Below, in pieces: positions 6,250 to 10,699 of a stretch of DNA of 10,699 nt. Positions within the stretch are counted from its first letter, which is position 1. Each line of letters begins with the position of its first letter. A program made the position numbers and the translations under genes. The notes below the pieces were generated by a model. It did not search any database. It saw only the letters and a program-made list of their open reading frames with translations, and had not been told where the DNA came from. Location: positions 1-10,699 of the forward strand of contig JAVEDA010000360.1 in NCBI GenBank assembly GCA_030841195.1, read 5' to 3'. Origin of the DNA: Actinomycetota bacterium. GTDB lineage: Bacteria; Actinomycetota; Actinomycetes; JACCUZ01.

Positions 6250-6271
6250 TCGACCCCGCCTGCGCCGTGCG

Positions 6272-6475
6272 TCAGCGGCGGTCGGGCATGGTGAAGATCG
6301 TCAGGTAGGTGACCATGGGGCCGTCCACCTCGATGCGCACGCGTTGGCCCAACCGCAGGTGGCGGGTCGAGCCGGCGTCGAACGCCGGGGCGTCGTAGGG
6401 CAGCTCGGTCCCGTCGTCGAGCAGCACCGAGCCGGACCGGGTGGTCGGGTCGAAGCTGCGGACCGTTGCCTGCAC
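6272..6475 (-). CDS. Small cold-shock-like (OB-fold) protein
   Basis: This 67-residue protein has the look of a compact nucleic-acid-binding OB fold. VRSFDPTTRSGSVLLDDG (5-22) parallels the start of CspA-type domains, where G-x-V strands surround a turn. LRLGQRVRIEVDG (40-52) parallels their later strand (L-x-x-G-Q-x-V-x-F). The aromatic RNP1 motif of true cold-shock proteins (KGFGFI) is not present, so RNA binding is not assured. I recall similar short proteins in other actinobacteria, but no named function. The start is GTG at 6475. TAGGTT (6487-6482) ends 6 nt upstream and could be a -10 giving a leaderless mRNA. Alternatively it is simply the second gene of the fbiD operon, 23 nt downstream. 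Confidence 0.75.
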   Translation of the reverse strand: MQATVRSFDPTTRSGSVLLDDGTELPYDAPAFDAGSTRHLRLGQRVRIEVDGPMVTYLTIFTMPDRR

Positions 6476-6498
6476 GGTGAGAACCTATCCCGGCGTAC

Positions 6499-7173
6499 CT
6501 ATCCGGCCCGCGCCTCGCCGGTGCCCGGCGGGTGCAGGGGCCGGCCGGCGAGCAGCCCGGCGGTCCACGGCCCCAGGCCGAGCGCGGTCGCTGCGTCGAG
6601 GTCCGCGGCCGTGTCGACGTCGCGGGTCAGCGACGCCAGCGGGGCCGGGGCCACCTCGTAGGCGCCGGAGCCGGCGTGCCGGGCGGCCGAGCCCGGGCCG
6701 AACATCGGCCGCAGGTCGCGGGCCGACCGGGACAGCAGCAACGTCGTGCCGGTGCCCTCGGCGTCCCGGACGAAGCTGCGGCCGTGCCGGGCCGCCGCGC
6801 GCAGGGCCGCCGTGAGCTCGGCCGGGCGCAGCGCGGGCAGGTCCGCGGCCAGGGCGCCGACCGAGGTGCCGGGATGAGCCCGGGTCGCGAGTGCGGCACC
6901 GTGGACGAGCGCCGGGTTCAGCCCCGCGTCCGGTGCGTCGCCGGTCACCTCCGCGCCGACCGCCGCCAGTGCCGCGGCCGCCTCCGGCTCGTCGGTCACC
7001 ACCTGGACGGCCGCCACGAGCGGACAGGCCAGCGCGGCCGCGGCCGTGTCCAGCGCGAAGGCGAGAGCCAGCCTGGCCCGGTCACCGTCGTACGGCGGTC
7101 CGAGGCGGGTCTTGGCACCGGACAGGCGCTTGACCGGCAGTACCAGGCACCAGCGTCGGCTTGCGTCGTCCAC
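6499..7173 (-). CDS. fbiD: Phosphoenolpyruvate/2-phospholactate guanylyltransferase (F420 biosynthesis)
   Basis: FbiD/CofC transfers GMP from GTP to phosphoenolpyruvate (shown for mycobacterial FbiD) or 2-phospho-L-lactate (archaeal CofC), giving the activated unit that builds the coenzyme F420 side chain. From GTG at 7173 the protein has 224 residues, close to the family norm. Motifs are LVLPVKRLSGAKTRL at 10-24 (nucleotide-binding loop), the VVTDEPEAAAALAAVGAEV segment, then ALAADLPALRPAEL with the metal-binding D-L-P, GTGTTLLLS, and the acceptor-side FGPGSAARHAGSGA. The frame is open to 7317, but those extra residues are low-complexity and overlap the divergent plsC start. GGCAGGA upstream of 7173 is an acceptable ribosome site. 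No other F420 gene is in the window. In mycobacteria fbiD also lies a few genes from leuCD-hupB. Confidence 0.93.
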   Translation of the reverse strand: MDDASRRWCLVLPVKRLSGAKTRLGPPYDGDRARLALAFALDTAAAALACPLVAAVQVVTDEPEAAAALAAVGAEVTGDAPDAGLNPALVHGAALATRAHPGTSVGALAADLPALRPAELTAALRAAARHGRSFVRDAEGTGTTLLLSRSARDLRPMFGPGSAARHAGSGAYEVAPAPLASLTRDVDTAADLDAATALGLGPWTAGLLAGRPLHPPGTGEARAG

Positions 7174-7229
7174 GGGGTCGATCCTGCCAGCCGCGCTCGA
7201 CACCGGGAGCGGCGGGACGGGAGGATGTG

Positions 7230-7246
7230 GGCCCCCGGTCGGGGCC
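7230..7246. other. Perfect GC hairpin in the plsC upstream region
   Basis: GGCCCC (7230-7235) and GGGGCC (7241-7246) pair around CGGTC within the 119-bp divergent region between fbiD and plsC. It lies about 47 nt upstream of the plsC GTG and could sit in its 5' leader. I found no convincing promoter hexamers in this region on either strand. Confidence 0.35.
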
Positions 7247-7292
7247 GGGTCTGCGCGGGCCCGAAGGAGCGAGAGGACGAGGGTCGGTACAC

Positions 7293-8078
7293 GTGAGCCA
7301 GGCACCGTCGCGAGCACGGCACGGGTCGATCGGGTTCTGGTACCGACTGGCCGTCCTGGTGTTGCGTCCGTTGCTCATGGTCCTGACCCGCCGCGACTGG
7401 CGCGGTGCCGAGCACATCCCGCCCGACGGTGGGTTCGTCGCTGCCCTCAACCATGTCTCGTACGTGGACCCGTTGACCTTCGCGCACTTCGTCTACGACA
7501 ACGGCCGGCTGCCGCGGTTCCTGGGCAAGGAGGTGCTGTTCCGGCTGTTCTTCGTCGGCCGGGTCATGCGGGGTGCCAAGCAGATCCCCGTCTACCGCGA
7601 GAGCGGCGACGCCTCGAAGGCCTTCTCGGCCGCTGTCGCGGCGGTGCGGGCCGGCGAGTGCGTCGCGATCTACCCGGAGGCCACGCTCACCCGCGACCCG
7701 GACCTGTGGCCGATGGTCGGCAAGACCGGCGCGGCCCGGGTGGCCCTCGAGACCGGAGCCCCCGTGATCCCGGTGGCGCAATGGGGGCCGCAGCAGCTGC
7801 TCGCGCCCTATACCAAGCGACCGCACTTCTTCCCCCGCAAGACGATGCATGTCTGGGCCGGCCCGCCGGTCGACCTCGACGACGTGCGCGACCGCCCGGT
7901 GGACGCTGAGCTGCTGCACGAGGTGACCGAGCGCATCATGGCCGCGGTGACCGCGCTGCTGGAGGAGATCCGCGGCGAGCAGGCGCCGCCCGAGCGGTTC
8001 GACCCCAAGCGGCAGGGCCTGCCCGTGACCGGCAACCCGCGGCGACCACGCGGTGACGACCGAAGGAGAACGGCATGA
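7293..8078 (+). CDS. plsC: 1-acyl-glycerol-3-phosphate acyltransferase (PlsC family)
   Basis: The 261-residue protein is a PlsC-type acyltransferase, which esterifies lysophosphatidic acid (or a related lyso-lipid) at the membrane face in phospholipid synthesis. The catalytic HX4D box is NHVSYVDP at 53-60 (His54, Asp59). GRVMRGAKQIPVYRES at 89-104 is the glycerol-phosphate-binding block, IYPEATLTRD at 126-135 replaces the usual E-G-T block, and GAPVIPVAQWG at 155-165 is block IV. One hydrophobic segment (about 19-31) may anchor it. The C-terminal 30 residues are polar and Arg/Pro-rich. GTG at 7293 is preceded by GAGGG at 9 nt. An in-frame GTG at 7227 is possible but would add only Gly/Pro/Arg-rich residues. 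It sits directly upstream of gpsA, which supplies its glycerol-3-phosphate precursor. Confidence 0.9.
   Translation: MSQAPSRARHGSIGFWYRLAVLVLRPLLMVLTRRDWRGAEHIPPDGGFVAALNHVSYVDPLTFAHFVYDNGRLPRFLGKEVLFRLFFVGRVMRGAKQIPVYRESGDASKAFSAAVAAVRAGECVAIYPEATLTRDPDLWPMVGKTGAARVALETGAPVIPVAQWGPQQLLAPYTKRPHFFPRKTMHVWAGPPVDLDDVRDRPVDAELLHEVTERIMAAVTALLEEIRGEQAPPERFDPKRQGLPVTGNPRRPRGDDRRRTA
8063..8068 (+). promoter_or_regulatory. Strong ribosome site at the plsC end, placed for a mini-ORF rather than gpsA
   Basis: AAGGAG is one of the best Shine-Dalgarno matches in the window. It is 6 nt from the ATG at 8075 but 32 nt from the gpsA ATG at 8101, so it serves the 9-codon frame directly. Confidence 0.6.
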
Positions 8079-8104
8079 GCACACTCCGCGGGGACCCCGC
8101 ATGA
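8075..8104 (+). CDS. Nine-codon mini-ORF linking plsC and gpsA
   Basis: The frame reads MSTLRGDPA. Its ATG overlaps the plsC TGA (ATGA at 8075-8078), and its own TGA overlaps the gpsA ATG (ATGA at 8101-8104). With AAGGAG 6 nt upstream it has everything needed for translation, and it could couple plsC translation to gpsA. It may have no product of value beyond that coupling. An alternative is that it is the original gpsA N-terminus, split off by a one-base frameshift natural to this strain or due to a sequencing error. Confidence 0.35.
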   Translation: MSTLRGDPA

Positions 8105-9102
8105 CACGGGTGGCCGTGCTGGGGTCCGGCTCGTGGGGCACCGCGTTCTCCATGGTGCTGGCCGACGCCGGCGCCGATGTCGTCCTGTGGGGCCGGCGCC
8201 AGGAGGTCGTGGACGCCATCGTCTCCACCCACGAGAATCCCGACTACCTGCCGGGGATCCCGCTGCCCGAGACCGTGGCAGCCACCTCCGACGCCGCCGA
8301 GGCCCTCCGGGACGCCGAGGTCGTGGTCCTCGCGGTGCCGTCGCAGACGCTGCGCGGCAACCTCAGTGCCTGGGTCGCCGACCTGCCGCCCGACTGCGTC
8401 CTGGTCAGCCTGATGAAGGGGATCGAGCTCGGCACCACCCGGCGGATGAGCGAGGTCATCGCCGAGGTGACCGGCGCCGGCCCGGAGCGGATCGCGGTCG
8501 TGTCCGGGCCCAACCTGGCCAAGGAGATCGCGCTGAGGCAGCCCGCCGCCAGCGTGGTGGCCTGCGCCGACGAGGGCGTCGCCGAGAAGCTGCAGCAGGT
8601 CTGCCTCACGGCGTACTTCCGGCCGTACACGAACACCGACGTGCTGGGCGTCGAGGTCGGTGGCGCGGTGAAGAACGTCATCGCGCTGGCCGTCGGCATG
8701 GCCAAGGGCATGGGGATGGGCGACAACTCGCAGGCGTCGATCATCACCCGCGGGCTCGCCGAGATCACCCGTCTCGGGCTGGCGCAGGGGGCCGACGCCG
8801 CCACCTTCGCGGGTCTCGCCGGTGTCGGCGACCTGGTCGCGACCTGCATGTCGCCGCTGTCGCGCAACCGCACCTTCGGCGAGAACCTCGGCCAGGGGAT
8901 GAGCCTGGACGAGGTCGTGCGGACGACCAAGCAGACCGCCGAGGGCGTGAAGTCGGCCGAGTCGATCCTGGCGCTGGCGCGTGCCCACGACGTCGACATG
9001 CCGATCGTCGAGCACGTCGCCGCTGCGGTGCACGACGGGCTGCCGCCAGGGGAGATCGTGCGCCGGATCATGAGCCGGTCGGCGAAGTCCGAGGCCGACT
9101 AG
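8101..9102 (+). CDS. gpsA: NAD(P)-dependent glycerol-3-phosphate dehydrogenase
   Basis: GpsA reduces dihydroxyacetone phosphate to sn-glycerol-3-phosphate, the backbone for phospholipids, in the cytoplasm. The 333-residue length is normal. The Rossmann glycine motif is GSGSWGTAF at 8-16. LVSLMKGIE (101-109) carries Lys106, VSGPNLAKEIA spans 134-144, and the catalytic Lys191 lies in GGAVKNVIALA. GDNSQASIITRGLAEI (207-222) and AGVGDLVATC with SRNRTFG (254-260) complete the C-terminal domain. The ATG at 8101 places the nucleotide-binding strand (RVAVLGSG) at the very N-terminus, as is usual. An in-frame GTG at 8053 inside plsC would add 16 residues and has no ribosome site. The gene is linked to plsC by a mini-ORF and is followed 10 nt later by the sirtuin. 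Confidence 0.97.
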   Translation: MTRVAVLGSGSWGTAFSMVLADAGADVVLWGRRQEVVDAIVSTHENPDYLPGIPLPETVAATSDAAEALRDAEVVVLAVPSQTLRGNLSAWVADLPPDCVLVSLMKGIELGTTRRMSEVIAEVTGAGPERIAVVSGPNLAKEIALRQPAASVVACADEGVAEKLQQVCLTAYFRPYTNTDVLGVEVGGAVKNVIALAVGMAKGMGMGDNSQASIITRGLAEITRLGLAQGADAATFAGLAGVGDLVATCMSPLSRNRTFGENLGQGMSLDEVVRTTKQTAEGVKSAESILALARAHDVDMPIVEHVAAAVHDGLPPGEIVRRIMSRSAKSEAD

Positions 9103-9112
9103 CCTGGACGGC

Positions 9113-9940
9113 GTGGAGACCGTCGCCGGGCCCGATACGGAGGTCGGGCGGCTGGCCGACCTGGTCGCCGCCGGCGACGTGATGGTGCTCAGCGGGGCGG
9201 GCCTGTCCACCGAGTCGGGCATCCCTGACTACCGCGGCCCGACGGGAGCCCTTCGCCGGGGCCTCCCGATGACCTACCAGACCTTCACCCGCGACCCGGT
9301 GGCGCGCCAGCGCTACTGGGCGCGCAGCCAGCTCGGCTGGCGGGTGATCGCCCGCGCCGTGCCCAACGCCGGGCACCGGGCGGTCGCCGCCCTGCAGCAC
9401 CGCGGCCTGGTGTCCGCGGTCGTCACCCAGAACGTCGATGGGCTGCACCAGGCCGGCGGGTCGACCTCCGTCGTGGAGCTGCACGGCAACCTGGACCGGG
9501 TCATCTGCCTTGGGTGCCTCGAGCGCACCTCGCGGTCCGAGCTCGACCTGCGGCTGCGCGCGGCGAACCCGGGCTGGGCGGCTGAGGCGACCGCGATCAA
9601 CCCGGACGGCGACGTCGCCCTGGACGACGCGGCGCTGACGACCTTCCGGCTGGTCGACTGCCGAGTCTGCGGCGGCCTGCTCAAGCCCGACGTCGTGTTC
9701 TTCGGCGAGAACGTGCCACCCGCCAAGGTCGCGCACTGCTACGACCTGGTGGAGCGGTCCCGCGCCCTGATGGTGCTGGGGTCGTCCCTGTCGGTCATGT
9801 CCGGCCTCAGGTTCGTCCGGCGGGCCACGGCGACCGGCGTACCGGTGGTGATCGTGAACCAGGGCTGGACCCGCGGTGACGACCTCGCCACCCTCAAGGT
9901 CGACGCGCCCCTCGGCCGCACCCTCGCGACGCTGGCCTGA
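9113..9940 (+). CDS. Sir2-family NAD-dependent protein deacylase
   Basis: Sirtuins remove acyl groups from lysines using NAD+, releasing nicotinamide and O-acyl-ADP-ribose. This 275-residue protein is complete. The NAD loop GAGLSTESGIPDYRG is at 28-42, TQNVDGLH at 105-112, the catalytic His124 in ELHGNLDR, and the zinc cysteines at 132/135 (CLGC) and 183/186 (CRVC). GLLKPDVVFFGENVP and VLGSSLSVMSGLRF follow. The STESGIPDYR form and the roughly 47-residue gap between the cysteine pairs point to class II (SIRT4-like) rather than to CobB-type class III. SIRT4-type enzymes act on lipoyl or other acyl groups and may be poor deacetylases, so the substrate is open. The GTG start is 10 nt after gpsA with only a weak ribosome site, suggesting coupling. 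It ends 3 nt from the convergent VOC gene. Confidence 0.94.
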   Translation: METVAGPDTEVGRLADLVAAGDVMVLSGAGLSTESGIPDYRGPTGALRRGLPMTYQTFTRDPVARQRYWARSQLGWRVIARAVPNAGHRAVAALQHRGLVSAVVTQNVDGLHQAGGSTSVVELHGNLDRVICLGCLERTSRSELDLRLRAANPGWAAEATAINPDGDVALDDAALTTFRLVDCRVCGGLLKPDVVFFGENVPPAKVAHCYDLVERSRALMVLGSSLSVMSGLRFVRRATATGVPVVIVNQGWTRGDDLATLKVDAPLGRTLATLA

Positions 9941-9943
9941 GGG

Positions 9944-10315
9944 TCACCCGACCAGGGTGGTCTTCGGCCGGACCACGCAGAACTCGTTGCCCTCGGGGTC
10001 CGCGAGGACCGTCCAGGACTCGTCGCCGGTCTGCCCGACGTCGGCGTGCCGGGCGCCCAGTGCGAGCAGGCGGTCGATCTCGGCGTCGCGGTCGGAAGCG
10101 CTGGTGGTGAGGTCCAGGTGCAGCCGGTTCTTCACCGCCTTCGGGCCGGTCACCGGCATGAAGCAGATGCCGACGGGAGCGTGGACGTCCGGGCCGATCA
10201 CGATCTCCCGCTCGCGCTCGGACAGCAGCGACCACCCGAGCGCCTGGGTCCAGAACCGGGCCAATGCCGGGAGGTCGTGTGTGTCGACGACGATGTGGTG
10301 CAGTGCAACGGGCAT
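9944..10315 (-). CDS. VOC-fold (glyoxalase-like) protein
   Basis: The 123-residue protein is a vicinal-oxygen-chelate fold of the small glyoxalase/bleomycin-resistance superfamily. The first beta-alpha unit is LHHIVVDTHDLPALARFWTQ (5-24), followed by ALGW (25-28). The second module has KNRLHLDLT (62-70), an alpha helix DRDAEIDRLLALGA (75-88), and the closing DPEGNEFCVV (106-115). The last motif is shared across the family, with the acidic residue often binding metal. His6/His7, His66 and Glu111 are candidate ligands. The actual reaction or ligand cannot be told: members include lyases, dioxygenases and simple binding proteins. The ATG at 10315 has no obvious ribosome site. It lies 24 nt after the PLP enzyme stop on the same strand, so the two are probably cotranscribed. 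Confidence 0.85.
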   Translation of the reverse strand: MPVALHHIVVDTHDLPALARFWTQALGWSLLSEREREIVIGPDVHAPVGICFMPVTGPKAVKNRLHLDLTTSASDRDAEIDRLLALGARHADVGQTGDESWTVLADPEGNEFCVVRPKTTLVG

Positions 10316-10339
10316 GGTCGCCAGTCTGGCGCGGCCGGC

Positions 10340-10699
10340 TCAGCCGAGGACGGAGAGGGCCTCGCTCAGGTCGTGCCACAGGTCCTCGACGTCCTCGACC
10401 CCGACCGACAGCCTGATCAGGGACTCCGGTACGTCGGTGCTCTCCCCGGCCCATCGACGGCGCCGCTCCAGGCTGGACTCGAGGCCGCCGAGGCTCGTCG
10501 CGTGCACCCAGAGGCGGGTGGCACCGACGATCGCCTCGACGTCCTCGGCGCTGCGGTCCAGCTCGATGCTCACCATCGCGCCCAGGCCGGGGTAGTGCAC
10601 CCTGGAGACCGTCGGGTGGGTGGCCAGCCGGGTGGCCAGGTCGGCGGCGTTCGCCGACGCCCGCTCCATCCGCAGGTGCAGGGTGCGCAGCCCGCGCAG
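10340..10699 (-). CDS. Cys/Met-metabolism PLP enzyme (cystathionine gamma-synthase/lyase-like), C-terminal part
   Basis: The window holds only the last 119 residues; the PLP lysine and N-terminal two thirds lie beyond the right edge. The frame is open to the final base. The start RGLRTLHLRMERASANA is the family's typical C-terminal-domain entry. It continues with HPTVSRVHYPGLGAMVSIEL, then LWVHATSLGGLESSLERRRR, and closes with LIRLSVGVEDVEDLWHDLSEAL. These match the substrate-binding S-L-G-G-x-E-S and the R-L-S-V-G-x-E-x-x-x-D-L signature of transsulfuration enzymes (MetB, MetC, CGL and relatives). The stretch between YPGL and GAMVS is short compared with many MetB/CGL proteins, as in a compact actinobacterial subgroup I recall. 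The exact activity cannot be assigned. It leads into the VOC gene. Confidence 0.88.
   Translation of the reverse strand: MRGLRTLHLRMERASANAADLATRLATHPTVSRVHYPGLGAMVSIELDRSAEDVEAIVGATRLWVHATSLGGLESSLERRRRWAGESTDVPESLIRLSVGVEDVEDLWHDLSEALSVLG

Noticed and set aside
7225..7296. 23-codon frame (ATG at 7225) ending on the plsC GTG, resembling an upstream ORF
   Set aside because: Its GGGAGG is adjacent to the ATG, too close for a normal ribosome site, and the peptide is Arg/Gly-rich; chance is as likely.
7174..7317. N-terminal extension of FbiD to 7317
   Set aside because: Pro/Ala/Arg-rich residues precede the first strand of the fold, and the extension would overlap the plsC start.
8053..8100. 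gpsA start at the in-frame GTG at 8053
   Set aside because: It has no ribosome site, would overlap plsC by 26 nt, and adds a polar segment before a Rossmann strand that normally begins the protein.
7936..9222. 428-residue minus-strand frame opposite gpsA
   Set aside because: It is a shadow of gpsA codon bias, with no domain and no ribosome site.
1..10699. Mobile element, CRISPR, tRNA, phage or defence genes
   Set aside because: I looked for direct repeats with spacers, transposase or integrase motifs and tRNA arms with CCA ends, and saw none; base composition and codon use look even across the window.

Overview
The window is high-GC DNA with many GTG starts, tightly packed genes and hairpin terminators without a T-tract. 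This points to an actinomycete (Actinomycetota). The ndgR/leuC/leuD/HU core, with FbiD and GpsA close by, matches the gene neighbourhood seen around leuCD in Streptomyces and Mycobacterium. I cannot name the genus.

Layout. (1) Positions 1-3337, minus strand: an apparent operon read ndgR, then a GT1-type glycosyltransferase, then a maltokinase/glucosamine-kinase-like sugar kinase that runs off the left edge. The gaps are 13 nt and a 4-nt overlap. (2) 3338-3400: a 63-bp divergent control region with repeated CGTCTC/GAGACG half-sites between ndgR and leuC. (3) 3401-5426, plus: leuC and leuD, the two subunits of 3-isopropylmalate dehydratase for leucine synthesis. (4) 5427-6095, plus: a promoter and an HU-type nucleoid protein with a lysine-rich, histone H1-like tail, followed by a strong hairpin. 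(5) 6272-7173, minus: fbiD/cofC (coenzyme F420 synthesis) and a small cold-shock-like protein. (6) 7293-9940, plus: a PlsC-type acyltransferase, gpsA and a Sir2 deacylase, forming a compact glycerophospholipid operon with a sirtuin at its end. (7) 9944-10699, minus: the C-terminal part of a Cys/Met-metabolism PLP enzyme, followed by a VOC-fold protein.

How they fit together. NdgR is expected to control leuCD, and its own transcript also carries a sugar-transfer pair. PlsC and GpsA make glycerol-3-phosphate and esterify it for membrane lipids. The sirtuin, FbiD and HU are housekeeping or stress functions.

No tRNA, rRNA, CRISPR array, insertion sequence or integrase is visible, and no gene-free stretch exceeds about 180 bases. 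The gaps are 5427-5576 (HU promoter), 6096-6271 (two convergent terminator structures) and 7174-7292 (divergent fbiD/plsC region).

Most of the window is ordinary chromosomal housekeeping. The parts that stand out are the repeat-built tail on NdgR, the likely leaderless ndgR start inside its own operator, the glycosyltransferase/kinase pair attached to ndgR, the glycosyltransferase's missing canonical histidine, and a 9-codon open frame with a strong ribosome site wedged between plsC and gpsA.
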